Assembly (NCBI GenBank): GCA_030682385.1
Contig: JAUXOG010000121.1
Span: 1 to 49,684, forward strand
DNA: 49,684 nucleotides
Direction: 5' to 3'
Origin: Bacteroidota bacterium
Lineage (GTDB): Bacteria > Bacteroidota > Ignavibacteria > UBA10030 > BY39
Position 1 is the first letter of the stretch. The number at the start of each line of letters is the position of its first letter. The translations under genes were made by a program, and so were the position numbers. Below the pieces are notes generated by a model. The model worked only from the letters and a program-made list of their open reading frames with translations, did no database searches and had not been told where the DNA came from. This document shows, one piece after another, positions 8,562-16,931 of this stretch.

Positions 8562-10322
8562 TTATGAGATTAGTCCTTCTAATTCAGCAAGTATTTGAGC
8601 ATCTGTAAATCCATGTCCTGTCATTGCAGACGACGGGCATGCTGCTACGCAAGTTCCGCATCCTTTGCATAGAGCCTCGTTGACGTGAGATAGTTTTTTA
8701 TCAACTATAAAATCAATGGCGCCATAAGGACAGAGGTTATTGCAAATTCTGCAACCGCTGCAGTAGTCGTCCTGCACCATTGCTCTTACTGGATCAATTT
8801 CAACTTCACCTTTACAAATAAGCGAAAGAATACGGGCAGCAGCCGCGCTTGCTTGTGCAACTGTATCAGGTATATCTTTGGGACCCTGAGCACAGCCCGC
8901 GATGAATACGCCCTCGGTAGTAGTTGCAGTAGGGTCAAGTTTAGGATGCCGCTCAAGGAAGAATCCATCCGGGCTTTTGCTAATCGAGAATAATCGTCGA
9001 ACTGTGTCGCTGTCCCGTTGAGGTTCCATAGCGTTACATAAAATTACCATATCGACAGGAATTTCACGAAATTTTCCGATTAATGTATCTTCGCATCTGA
9101 TTAACAAATTACCATCAGAACCATTTAAACGCGGAGCTTCAACAATCTCTGCTGCTTTACCGCGTATCATCGTTATCCCTTCATCGAGAAGGCGAGAATA
9201 AAACTCTTCGTAACCTTTACCGAACGCCCGCATATCAATATAAAATTGATATATCGCTGCATCTGTTCTATCGTGGACAAGGTGAGCAAATTTCAACGCG
9301 TACATGCAACAGACACGTGAACAATACGGATGGTAATTAGTATCGCGGGAACCGATGCAATGAATAATACCGACTGCACGCGGTTCTTCACCGTTCTTCA
9401 TAACAACTTTCCCACCTGTCGGTCCTGTTGAATTTACCAACATTTCAAATTCGAGTGAGCTGTAAACATTATCGTATCTTCCGTAACCATACTGTGCCAT
9501 TTGTGTAGCATCGAATATACCGTAACCGGTAACTACCAAAATTTGCCCTACATCCACTTCAACAATTTCGTCTTCCATTTTATAATTGATTGCCAACGGT
9601 TCGCATACTTTAGCACAAGTTTCACAACCTCCGGTTTGAAAATGAATACAAGATTGAGTATCAATAACCGGAACACGCGGAACTGCTTGCATCGAGGGGA
9701 CATAAATAGCAGTTTTTGGACCGAGTGTAAATTCTGGTTTCTTTCCTTTGTAGTCTTCGATAACCATTTTAATGTGACCTGTTGGACAGACTTGGGCGCA
9801 AGCGCCGCAGACGATACATTTATCGGATTGTTCATTGAACGGAAGGACTACTTCACGTTTAATTCCCCGGTTTACAAAACCAAGAATGCTTGCACCGACA
9901 AGATCGCGACAGACATTTACACACATACCGCATAATATGCAGGCATCGGATGCTTCATCTTTTTCTAAACTTTCGAATCGTGGTGTTTCGATTCCCAATT
10001 GTTGTGCTATATCCTTTACAACTTTTACATTGGGCCATCGGGAGAGCATCAATTCCATTATAATTTTTCGAATCCATTTAATCTTTTCAGAATTTGTATT
10101 AACAACAATTCCTTCACGAACCGGATAATTACAAGCAGTTACTACACGGCTACGTTTACCGCGAACAACTTCAACACTGCATAAGCGGCAAACTCCATAC
10201 GGTTCAATCAGGTTGTTATGGCACATCGTGGGAATCCAGATACCAGCTTTTTCAGCCGCTTTCAGTATCGAAGTATCTTGTGGAACTTGAACTTCTTTTC
10301 CGTCTATTTTTACGTTTACCAT
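8562..10322 (-). CDS. NuoG/HydA-type N-terminus fused to the C-terminal half of HdrA
   Basis: A 586-residue Fe-S flavoprotein with unusual architecture. Residues 1-78 are a NuoG/HydA-type [2Fe-2S] domain (C34, C45, C48, C64). Two 4Fe-4S motifs follow at C128-C138 and C169-C179. From about residue 202 the sequence becomes the second half of HdrA: AIYVPSMQAVPRVPVID, the C225/C233/C236/C240 cluster, ILVVTGYGIFDA, GIIHCIGSRD, the C-terminal FAD-domain part GVFIAGCAQGPKDIPDTV, and two final 4Fe-4S motifs (CSGCRICNNLCP, CKGCGTCVAACP). The first half of HdrA, with the FAD Rossmann motif, is missing here and is a separate gene at 16931-17809. I infer that the two associate in trans and that this chain joins the NuoEF diaphorase to the Hdr/hydrogenase. 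It lies 15 nt after nuoF. Confidence 0.92.
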   Translation of the reverse strand: MVNVKIDGKEVQVPQDTSILKAAEKAGIWIPTMCHNNLIEPYGVCRLCSVEVVRGKRSRVVTACNYPVREGIVVNTNSEKIKWIRKIIMELMLSRWPNVKVVKDIAQQLGIETPRFESLEKDEASDACILCGMCVNVCRDLVGASILGFVNRGIKREVVLPFNEQSDKCIVCGACAQVCPTGHIKMVIEDYKGKKPEFTLGPKTAIYVPSMQAVPRVPVIDTQSCIHFQTGGCETCAKVCEPLAINYKMEDEIVEVDVGQILVVTGYGIFDATQMAQYGYGRYDNVYSSLEFEMLVNSTGPTGGKVVMKNGEEPRAVGIIHCIGSRDTNYHPYCSRVCCMYALKFAHLVHDRTDAAIYQFYIDMRAFGKGYEEFYSRLLDEGITMIRGKAAEIVEAPRLNGSDGNLLIRCEDTLIGKFREIPVDMVILCNAMEPQRDSDTVRRLFSISKSPDGFFLERHPKLDPTATTTEGVFIAGCAQGPKDIPDTVAQASAAAARILSLICKGEVEIDPVRAMVQDDYCSGCRICNNLCPYGAIDFIVDKKLSHVNEALCKGCGTCVAACPSSAMTGHGFTDAQILAELEGLIS

Positions 10323-10337
10323 AATTTCTCCTTTGCT

Positions 10338-12170
10338 TTATTGAACTTTAACCGCATTGAAATTACATACATCATAACAGGCGCCGCATTTGCTGCATTT
10401 TGCCGGTTCGATATAATGAACTTTCTTTCTCTCTCCGATGATGGCACCATCAGGACAGTATTTTTTACAGACATCACATCCATGCCCAATTTCAAGACAT
10501 AATTTTTCATCAATGGAATAGGTATTTAACTGGCTGCAAATGTGAGCCGGACATTTTTTATCCTTAACATGTACTTCATATTCTTCTCTGAAATATTTTA
10601 AAGTTGTCAGTACAGGATTAGGTGCTGAACCGCCAAGTGCACACAAGGATGATTCAACAATCATATTTGATAATTCCTCTAATAATACCAAATCGTCTTC
10701 GGTTCCCTTTCCTATTGTAATGTTTTCTAAAATATCCAACATCCGTTTTGTTCCTTCTCGACATGGAATACATTTTCCGCATGATTCTTCTTGAGTAAAT
10801 TTCAGAAAATATTTAGCCATATCGACCATACAATTTTCTTCATCCGTAACGACCATACCACCCGAACCCATCATAGAACCAACTTTGGTGAGTTCTTCAT
10901 AATCAACAGGTAGATCGAGCATGCTTTCGGGAATAAAGCCACCTGATGGTCCTCCAGTCTGCACAGCTTTAAATTTCTTGTTATCTTTTATACCACCCCC
11001 AATTTTATAAATTATATCACGTAGAGTAATTCCCATAGGTACTTCTACGAGACCGGTGTTGTTCACCTTTCCTGCTAATGAAAATACTTTTGTACCTTTG
11101 CTACCTCCCCAAGCATCCACCGAAACGTCGCCTGTACCGATACTTGAGAACCACTTGGCACCACGTAGAATTATTTGCGGCACATTTACCCAAGTTTCAA
11201 CATTATTCAAGCAAGTAGGTTTATCCCACAATCCTTTTTCGACGGTATGAATATATTTCGCTCGTGGTTCGCCCGGTTTACCTTCGATTGAAGCCATAAG
11301 TGCAGTTGATTCGCCGCAAACGAACGCACCGGCACCACGCCTTACTTCGATATCGAAGTTAAAACCTTTGTCAAATATATTATTGCCCAACAGGCCAAAT
11401 TCGCGTGCATGTTCAATTGCGATTTGAAAACGTTTTATTGCAAGTGGATATTCCATACGAACATAGATATAACCTTGACGTACATTCTCGATTGCATAGG
11501 CACCGATAATCATTCCTTCGATTACAGAATGCGGGTCGCCTTCAATTATACTCCGATCCATAAAAGCGCCCGGGTCGCCTTCATCGGCATTACAAATAAC
11601 ATATCTCTCGTCGCCATGAGCATGTTTGCAGGTTTCCCATTTTACACCTGTTGGAAAACCTCCGCCACCTCTGCCCCGCAAGCCTGAATTTTTTATTTCT
11701 TGTAAAACTTCATCGGGAGTCATTGAAGACAGAACTTTAGCTAATGCTTTGTAACCTCCGCGTGCAATATAGTCATCAATATTTTCCGGGTCAATCATTC
11801 CACGGTTCCTAAGGGCAATTAATGTCTGATCGGCGAAGAACGGAATTTCCGACATTTTCGGAATGGGATTTTTTTCGGCGGGGGGTGTGTACATAAATTT
11901 CTTTACTGGTCTGCCTTTAACTAAATGTTCCTCAACAATCAGCGGTACATCTGTAGGTTTTAATAATTGATAAAATATATTGTCTGGCTGAACGACTAAT
12001 ATCGGTCCGGCACCACAGAAACCGTTGCAACCGGTTAAAACGACTTGAGCTTCATTTTGCAAGTTGTGTTTGCCGATTGCATTCTCTAATGCATCTTTAA
12101 TTTCAAACGAGTGATTAGAAACGCAACCGGTTCCAGCACAAACCATTAATTGTAATCGATAATTTTTCAT
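10338..12170 (-). CDS. nuoF: NuoF/HydB-type NADH-binding flavoprotein subunit
   Basis: A 610-residue diaphorase subunit that exchanges electrons with NAD(P)H via FMN. Domains: thioredoxin-like [2Fe-2S] at the N-terminus (C11, C16, C48, C52); FMN/NAD-binding core with GLRGRGGGGFPTG near 168 and a GAGAFVCGE segment; 4Fe-4S motif ESCGKCIPCREGT near 466; two C-terminal ferredoxin 4Fe-4S motifs (CDVCKKYCP, CSKCGACYDVC). This layout is that of HydB in trimeric bifurcating hydrogenases rather than respiratory NuoF, which lacks the N- and C-terminal additions. Its neighbours, a Trx-like ferredoxin and NuoE, complete the diaphorase. The remaining complex I subunits are absent, so it is not complex I. 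Confidence 0.95.
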   Translation of the reverse strand: MKNYRLQLMVCAGTGCVSNHSFEIKDALENAIGKHNLQNEAQVVLTGCNGFCGAGPILVVQPDNIFYQLLKPTDVPLIVEEHLVKGRPVKKFMYTPPAEKNPIPKMSEIPFFADQTLIALRNRGMIDPENIDDYIARGGYKALAKVLSSMTPDEVLQEIKNSGLRGRGGGGFPTGVKWETCKHAHGDERYVICNADEGDPGAFMDRSIIEGDPHSVIEGMIIGAYAIENVRQGYIYVRMEYPLAIKRFQIAIEHAREFGLLGNNIFDKGFNFDIEVRRGAGAFVCGESTALMASIEGKPGEPRAKYIHTVEKGLWDKPTCLNNVETWVNVPQIILRGAKWFSSIGTGDVSVDAWGGSKGTKVFSLAGKVNNTGLVEVPMGITLRDIIYKIGGGIKDNKKFKAVQTGGPSGGFIPESMLDLPVDYEELTKVGSMMGSGGMVVTDEENCMVDMAKYFLKFTQEESCGKCIPCREGTKRMLDILENITIGKGTEDDLVLLEELSNMIVESSLCALGGSAPNPVLTTLKYFREEYEVHVKDKKCPAHICSQLNTYSIDEKLCLEIGHGCDVCKKYCPDGAIIGERKKVHYIEPAKCSKCGACYDVCNFNAVKVQ

Positions 12171-12196
12171 CTCGATTTTCCTTTTATTTTTGAGAA

Positions 12197-12580
12197 TTAT
12201 TGTATTCGTTCGCTGCCTATCGCCAAAGCATATTCTTGAACAAATTTTCCTTTTAGAACATGATCGTCAAATATCTTTTTCACTTTGGTTTCATTGAGTT
12301 CGATATATTTTACGGGTGCTTGTTCACCGTACTCCACTGTAGCCATCGGTTCTTTGCTGCACAAGCCCGCACATCCCGAAGTAGTAATGATTACATCTTT
12401 AATATTATGAATATCTATTTCATTTAAGAATGCACTCATTACAGTTCGTGCACCGGCGGCAATTCCGCATGTCCCCATATGCACAGTTATCTTTACTTTT
12501 CCACCCCCCTCGCGAATGGTCATCTTCCGGCGAACGTCTTCTGCGATTTTATCTAGATCTTCGATTTTTAATTTTGTCAT
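12197..12580 (-). CDS. Thioredoxin-like (2Fe-2S) ferredoxin domain protein
   Basis: A 127-residue protein of the small Trx-like ferredoxin family that accompanies HydABC and NuoEF-type diaphorases. The signature is HMGTCGIAAGA (C38) and SGCAGLC (C70, C74). Only three cysteines are visible, as is common in this subfamily, so the fourth ligand is unclear. It lies between nuoE and nuoF, 16 nt after nuoE, in the same transcript. It probably acts as an electron-carrying or structural subunit of the diaphorase part of the hydrogenase complex; that is inferred from gene order. Confidence 0.86.
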   Translation of the reverse strand: MTKLKIEDLDKIAEDVRRKMTIREGGGKVKITVHMGTCGIAAGARTVMSAFLNEIDIHNIKDVIITTSGCAGLCSKEPMATVEYGEQAPVKYIELNETKVKKIFDDHVLKGKFVQEYALAIGSERIQ

Positions 12581-12595
12581 TGCTTCACCTCGCTA

Positions 12596-13060
12596 TTATT
12601 TTTCATATTTTTTTAATAATTTCGAAACTCCAGAAACCGGTATAGGTCCGAACAAATCTTCATTTATCACTATTACCGGAGCCAAGCCGCATGTTCCAAC
12701 GCAACCGGTAATTTCGAGACTATACTTCATATCTTTTGTTGTCTCACCGCATTTGATACCCAATTCTCGCTCAAGGGCATTTATAACACGCGGAGCGCCT
12801 AATGCATGGCAAGGAGTTCCCAAACAGACACAAATTCTATACTTGCCTTTTGGTTTTAAACTGAAAGCATTATAAAATGTCGCGATGTTATATATTTTAC
12901 TGATTGGAACGCTCGCCACGTGCGAAACCTCATATAATACATCTTTCGGCAGATAATTAAGTTTAGTTTGAACATCGTGCATCATCTCAATGATATTCTC
13001 GGGTAAGTTTCCCCAGCGATTTGAAATTTCTCGTGCTACTTCTGCTGCATTATATTCCAT
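12596..13060 (-). CDS. nuoE: NuoE/HydC-type [2Fe-2S] subunit
   Basis: A 154-residue protein with the four [2Fe-2S] ligands of NuoE: C79 and C84 (CLGTPC), C120 and C124 (TGCVGTC). The thioredoxin-like fold region is preceded by the helical N-terminus (LPKDVLYEVSHVASVP). It passes electrons from the FMN of NuoF or stores one electron in bifurcating complexes. Usual length is 150-170 residues, so it is complete. It starts the NuoE-ferredoxin-NuoF-NuoG/HdrA block of the operon. Confidence 0.94.
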   Translation of the reverse strand: MEYNAAEVAREISNRWGNLPENIIEMMHDVQTKLNYLPKDVLYEVSHVASVPISKIYNIATFYNAFSLKPKGKYRICVCLGTPCHALGAPRVINALERELGIKCGETTKDMKYSLEITGCVGTCGLAPVIVINEDLFGPIPVSGVSKLLKKYEK

Positions 13061-13078
13061 AGAAATCTCCTTGAATTT

Positions 13079-13621
13079 TTATTTATTAATTTTATTAACA
13101 TTTTCTTCTAAATACTGCCTGATAAATTTCAATATCTCTATTGAGTTTATTTTAATTTCATTAGTTATTTTCTTAACATCATTTGTATCGAACAAAAATT
13201 TTGACGCATTGTTTTCCTGATAATATCTCAGATTTATTTCAGGATTTCCTGCTAAAATCATCACAATTGTATCTGCAATATTTCCAACCGGTTTTCTATC
13301 AATATGGCTGAGTTGAAACTCTGCAATAACCTTCGTTCCTGTTGTCAATTCTGATTCAACTCTTAACTTACCACCGGTCGAGTTAGCCGCTTCTTCTAAA
13401 AACGCTAAACCCAAACCTACTCGTCTGGTGGTGCGTGTTGTAAAGAACGGATTTGTTACATTTGCTATAGTATCAGCATCCATTCCTTTGCCGTCATCTT
13501 TAATCTCGATGGTTAATAAATCTTTCGATGAATCTTCAATAATTGCTATTTCAATATTCTTCGCACCGGCATTGATTGAGTTTTCAGCAATATCGAGTAT
13601 ATGTAAGGATAAATCTTCCAA
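13079..13621 (-). CDS. Stand-alone HATPase_c protein (histidine-kinase-like ATPase)
   Basis: A 180-residue protein made of a GHKL ATPase domain without the phospho-accepting histidine domain. N-box DIAENSINAGA, G1-box DDGKGM, FFTTRTTR and the G2-like GLGLAFL are visible in the first ~110 residues. The last ~75 residues are a helical tail of unknown role. Proteins of this kind accompany HydABC-type hydrogenase operons in other bacteria and may act as sensors or serine kinases. The start is TTG at 13621, 8 nt after the PHP gene's stop; no ATG fits the N-box position. It immediately precedes nuoE. Confidence 0.85.
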   Translation of the reverse strand: MEDLSLHILDIAENSINAGAKNIEIAIIEDSSKDLLTIEIKDDGKGMDADTIANVTNPFFTTRTTRRVGLGLAFLEEAANSTGGKLRVESELTTGTKVIAEFQLSHIDRKPVGNIADTIVMILAGNPEINLRYYQENNASKFLFDTNDVKKITNEIKINSIEILKFIRQYLEENVNKINK

Positions 13622-13622
13622 A

Positions 13623-13657
13623 TTAGATTTTAGATTTTAGATTTCGGATTTTGGATT
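13623..13657. repeat. Five 7-nt tandem units, TT(A/G)GATT type
   Basis: TTAGATT occurs three times, then TCGGATT and TTGGATT, without spacers. The array forms the junction between two operon genes and encodes the last residues (IQNPKSKI) of the PHP protein, so the repeat has entered a reading frame. Confidence 0.9.
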
Positions 13658-14382
13658 TTCCTTTTATCTTCATCCTTTAAGGCTTTTTTAATTTCATCGA
13701 AAGTTGCTTCAGCTAATAATAAACTTGTTGAAGCTTTGCCAATATCGTTTAGAAAATGTGCATCTGAATTTTGAATGAACGTGTAATTTTGATATACAGG
13801 AAACTTTTTTCTTGCATCTTCACAGCTTATACTTGGAGATATTTCCAGTGCATCGAATTCCAATGAGTTTGGTATAAACCCTAGCTGACTGATAACGCTG
13901 TAACTTTCTCTGTCGATGTGCGATGCAATTGCTAAACCGCCAAGTTTGTGTACTCTGTTCACAATTTCTTCAACGGATAAGTCAACTGCACCGATGAGCA
14001 GTTTATCGTTGAAACCAAGCACTTCATCAAACTCGTTTCCGATAACCTGTAAACCGAATACATCCGGGTTATTTTTGCCGTGAAGTTTTTCATAGACTTT
14101 TGCTTGCATCTCAAACACTAATTCAAGATTTTCAAAGAGCGCCAAAACGTGAATTTCTTCTCGAGTGCATATTTCCATTCCGGGCAATACTACAACATTT
14201 TTATCTTTTGCCGCATTGATTAAAGCCGGAACATTTTCAGCCGTATTATGGTCGCAGATTGCGATTATGTCTAAATTATTTTCAAGAACTTGATTTATGA
14301 TTTTTTGCGGCGTCATTTTTAAATCACCGCAAGGCGATAAGCACGTGTGTATATGCAAATCGGCCTTAAACGTTTTTAACAT
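13630..14382 (-). CDS. PHP-domain metal-dependent phosphoesterase
   Basis: A 250-residue PHP-fold protein. Metal-binding motifs: ADLHIHT near residue 8, CDHN near 43, the E of GMEICTREE near 70, ASHIDRE near 157 and a final NSDAH near 206. The overall likeness is to the YciV/TrpH-like group of small phosphoesterases; the true substrate is unknown. PHP proteins of this kind recur in clusters with HydABC, DRTGG and HATPase genes, so a regulatory or maturation role is plausible but unproven. The C-terminal IQNPKSKI comes from the TTAGATT repeat array and is probably not functional. The gene ends 8 nt before the next start. Confidence 0.87.
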   Translation of the reverse strand: MLKTFKADLHIHTCLSPCGDLKMTPQKIINQVLENNLDIIAICDHNTAENVPALINAAKDKNVVVLPGMEICTREEIHVLALFENLELVFEMQAKVYEKLHGKNNPDVFGLQVIGNEFDEVLGFNDKLLIGAVDLSVEEIVNRVHKLGGLAIASHIDRESYSVISQLGFIPNSLEFDALEISPSISCEDARKKFPVYQNYTFIQNSDAHFLNDIGKASTSLLLAEATFDEIKKALKDEDKRKIQNPKSKI

Positions 14383-14384
14383 TT

Positions 14385-14726
14385 CTATGTCTTACCAATT
14401 CCAGACTCGTATAACTTGCCCACCAGTTGAAAAGCCGGGAGTTTACTTACCAAAATCGGTATATTTTCTTCCTTAGCTTTCTTGAGGGTGTCTTCGTTCG
14501 GCTCTCTGCCTTGCACCAACACGATGGCGGCTACTTCTTTCAAAACCGCAACCGCAACAATATTTACGTGAACTTGCATAGTAACCCACACATCACCCTT
14601 TTGGGCGTTTGCAATTACATCGCTCAGCAAGTCGCTTACATAACCGCCGGTTATTTCTTGGATAAGTTTATCTTCCGCACATCGAACGGATAGATTTAGT
14701 TTTTCTTTTAATTCTTTTAGTTTCAT
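14385..14726 (-). CDS. DRTGG domain protein
   Basis: A 113-residue protein consisting of a single DRTGG domain (GGYVSDLLSDVIANAQKGDVWVT segment, IVAVAVLKEVAAIVL, REPNEDTLKKAKEENIPIL). This domain is otherwise found inside phosphotransacetylases and inorganic pyrophosphatases as a ligand-binding module. It lies 2 nt before the PHP gene start and 2 nt after the [FeFe]-hydrogenase-like gene. A second paralogue lies at 16557-16931. I infer a small-ligand sensor for the regulatory block. Confidence 0.85.
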   Translation of the reverse strand: MKLKELKEKLNLSVRCAEDKLIQEITGGYVSDLLSDVIANAQKGDVWVTMQVHVNIVAVAVLKEVAAIVLVQGREPNEDTLKKAKEENIPILVSKLPAFQLVGKLYESGIGKT

Positions 14727-14728
14727 AT

Positions 14729-16060
14729 TCAGCTCAAATTTTCGTTATGTCGAACTTTTCTACTATGTTTAAGTATAGTCTCAAGCAAATCGCTAGAGAT
14801 TGATTCAAACTTTTTAATAGCTACAAACACACAATCGTCGGCTGCGGCGTTTCCTTTTACAACATCCTCAGCAAAAGTCATACAAGTTGGTGCACCGCAA
14901 GCACCGCAATCTATCTTAGGAAGCAAGTCATAAACTTCCTGCTTCCTCTTCATTTTATTTATGGCAACCTGTATGTCGTCGTCCAACGGCTCGGCGGGAC
15001 TTGCAGGTATTTTTCCCGGTAATGAGAAATATTTTTTTTGATACAACTCTCTAATTTTTTCACGCGGTTGACACGGTTTAGAACCGTATTTTTCCAACAG
15101 ACGAAGAACTTTACCCCGTGCGATATAAGGGTTTTCGACATTCAAGGAACCGCCGACACATGCCGTCGGACAGGTATGGCATTCTATGTACCGAATGTCT
15201 TTGAGCTTGCCGTTTTCAATTTCTTCAAAAATTCTTATCACGTCATTAAGTCCGGCAATAGCCAAGCAATCTTCTCTTTTTAGCGACGAAGCTTGTCCCC
15301 CAACTATGGGCCAACCTAAGCCGATACCACGGACTTGTTTTTCTTGCTCGCTTTCTGGAGTTATATGCGTTAAAGCTTGCAGCAATGTCGGATAAATTTC
15401 TGAAATCGGAATCGCTCCGTCGATAAATGAGTGCTTTTTCCGAGGCGGATTTCTTATCGCTACAGTCTTCGCTGGACAGGGAGTTAAGTATATCGTGCCA
15501 ATTTCATTTTCTTTTAAACCGAGTTCTTCCATCTTCTCACGTTTTGCTTCGCGTGCCGCAATTTCCATCGGCGATTCAATCGGAACAAGATTGTCTAATA
15601 AATTCGGATACCTGACCTGAATTAAACGCACGATTGCCGGACAGAATGGTGAAATTAACGGTCGTGGAAGATTATTTGAATCAAGTAGCTCTTGCAATGC
15701 GATACTCACAGCTTCGGACGGACACGCAACATCGTGAGCATCGTCGAAACCGATTTTTTTAAGTCCGGCTAAAATCGTTGACGGCAGAACATCCTTGCCA
15801 AACTGATAGTAAAGGTCGGGCGATGGTATTGCAACCGTGTATTTAAATTTTGAAAAATCGCTAAACGAACTTGTCTGCGGGAGGATTGCCTTGTTCGGAC
15901 AGGCACGCACGCACTCGCCGCAATCTATACAACGGTCTTTTAAGATAGTTGCCTTTTTATGACGCACACGTATAGCCTGTGTGGGACAAACCCGTAAGCA
16001 AGCCATTCTGCCCTGGCATTTATCTTTTTCAATTTTTATTGATCTGAAATCGTCTTGCAT
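14729..16060 (-). CDS. [FeFe]-hydrogenase-like Fe-S protein, probably sensory
   Basis: A 443-residue protein. Order of parts: two N-terminal 4Fe-4S motifs (C15-C25, C44-C54), a [FeFe]-hydrogenase large-subunit-like core, and a C-terminal Fe-S domain (CGACGAPTCMTFAEDVV, with a later C). H-cluster cysteines are recognisable: SPFCP (C140), TPCPAK, and CHTCPTACVGG. The usual TSCCP motif reads SPFCP, so the proton-relay cysteine is Phe. The residues around the active site also differ (DVACPSEAV). This resembles the sensory/putatively inactive hydrogenase-like group that occurs next to DRTGG and anti-sigma genes. I therefore call it a redox or H2 sensor rather than a second hydrogenase. The HydE, HydF and HydG maturases are not in the window. 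Confidence 0.84.
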   Translation of the reverse strand: MQDDFRSIKIEKDKCQGRMACLRVCPTQAIRVRHKKATILKDRCIDCGECVRACPNKAILPQTSSFSDFSKFKYTVAIPSPDLYYQFGKDVLPSTILAGLKKIGFDDAHDVACPSEAVSIALQELLDSNNLPRPLISPFCPAIVRLIQVRYPNLLDNLVPIESPMEIAAREAKREKMEELGLKENEIGTIYLTPCPAKTVAIRNPPRKKHSFIDGAIPISEIYPTLLQALTHITPESEQEKQVRGIGLGWPIVGGQASSLKREDCLAIAGLNDVIRIFEEIENGKLKDIRYIECHTCPTACVGGSLNVENPYIARGKVLRLLEKYGSKPCQPREKIRELYQKKYFSLPGKIPASPAEPLDDDIQVAINKMKRKQEVYDLLPKIDCGACGAPTCMTFAEDVVKGNAAADDCVFVAIKKFESISSDLLETILKHSRKVRHNENLS

Positions 16061-16138
16061 AATTCGTTATTTGTCGTTCATTGTTCGTCATTTCTCTACG
16101 CTCATTGCTCATCGCTCTTTGCTTCCGCCTCTGGCGGA
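16060..16138. repeat. Degenerate repeats plus TCCGCC-TCT-GGCGGA palindrome
   Basis: Drifting words of the TCGTCATT / CTCATTGCTCATCGCTCTTTGC kind (16062-16121) are followed by a perfect 6-bp inverted repeat at 16124-16138. The array covers the last eight or so codons of the anti-sigma ATPase gene (tail ARGGSKER) and the spacer behind it. Confidence 0.8.
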
Positions 16139-16570
16139 CTCTTTCAACTCAATCACAAACTCAACTTTCGTTCCTTTTCCGACCTCCGATTCTATCTTAA
16201 GATGGTCGGCATTTCTTTTTATGTTCGGCAAACCCATACCGGCACCGAAACCCATTTCGCGCATCTCTGTCGTCGCCGTCGAGTAACCTTCTTTCATAGC
16301 AAGCTCGATATTCTGTATACCCGGTCCTTCATCATCAACGACAATTTTTATCTTCTCTTGCGAAATTTCGATAGTCATAGATGCACGCTTAGCATACATT
16401 ACAACATTCATCTCGGCTTCATAGGAAGCGATTGCAACCCGGCGGATGATATCTGAATTTATTCCTATTTGCTTCAGTATCATTTTTACTTCAGTTGCAG
16501 CTTTTCCGGCATCAAAAAAATTATTGCCTGTAATTTCAAATGACTGTGAATATGATTTATCCATTCTCAT
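16109..16570 (-). CDS. Anti-sigma-factor-type ATPase (RsbW/SpoIIAB family)
   Basis: A 153-residue stand-alone HATPase of the anti-sigma regulatory kind: N-box AIASYEAEMNVVMYA, G1-box DDEGPGI, G2 MGFGAGMGLPNIKRN. Members phosphorylate STAS-domain antagonists or bind sigma factors. Paralogues often sit beside group D-like [FeFe] hydrogenase genes. It overlaps the end of the DRTGG gene upstream by 14 nt. The C-terminal residues SARGGSKER are encoded by a palindrome and repeat array and are likely a late addition; family members end close to the preceding KVEFVIEL strand. Confidence 0.87.
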   Translation of the reverse strand: MRMDKSYSQSFEITGNNFFDAGKAATEVKMILKQIGINSDIIRRVAIASYEAEMNVVMYAKRASMTIEISQEKIKIVVDDEGPGIQNIELAMKEGYSTATTEMREMGFGAGMGLPNIKRNADHLKIESEVGKGTKVEFVIELKESARGGSKER

Positions 16571-16931
16571 TTTTTACCGATATACATTCCATCGTGGAGA
16601 TTAAACCGGTTTTATAAAGAATTCCGGAAGCTTCATACAACGAATAAGGCGTCCCCAATAATGGAATATGTTTTTCACGAGCAAGGGCTACTATGTCTTT
16701 ATCCGGTTTTTTCCGGCGCACGAATACAACAGCATTTATTTCAGCAATAAATGCTGTATGGATAGTTTGAGTATTAACCAAACCTGTAAGTAATATAGCG
16801 CCCGACCTTGAAAACGCTAAAACGTCGCTCATCAAATCGGAAGCACAGCCGAATTCGATGTCCATATTCAACTGGTCTTCGCCACAAAATACTTCACAAC
16901 TTAACAATTTAGAAATCTCATTTAAAGTCAT
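16557..16931 (-). CDS. DRTGG domain protein, second copy
   Basis: A single DRTGG domain: FGCASDLMSDVLAFSRSGAILLTG, AVVFVRRKKPDKDIVALAREKHIPLL. An upstream ATG at 16940 exists, but the ATG at 16931 makes a TGATG overlap with the stop of the HdrA N-terminal gene, the typical coupled arrangement, so I prefer it. It is paralogous to 14385-14726 with the [FeFe]-like gene between them. Probably a ligand-sensing subunit of the same regulatory block; ligand unknown. Confidence 0.84.
   Translation of the reverse strand: MTLNEISKLLSCEVFCGEDQLNMDIEFGCASDLMSDVLAFSRSGAILLTGLVNTQTIHTAFIAEINAVVFVRRKKPDKDIVALAREKHIPLLGTPYSLYEASGILYKTGLISTMECISVKNENG

Noticed and set aside
9501-9935. Plus-strand open frame of 144 codons
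   Set aside because: It lies wholly opposite the NuoG/HdrA fusion gene, has no recognisable domain and reflects the codon pattern of the real gene.
10338-13060. Part of a respiratory complex I operon
   Set aside because: No membrane subunits and no NuoB, C, D or I; NuoF has the N- and C-terminal ferredoxin additions of HydB-type diaphorases.
14729-16060. A second, catalytic [FeFe] hydrogenase
   Set aside because: The proton-relay cysteine is Phe and surrounding active-site residues differ; maturases are not seen in the window.
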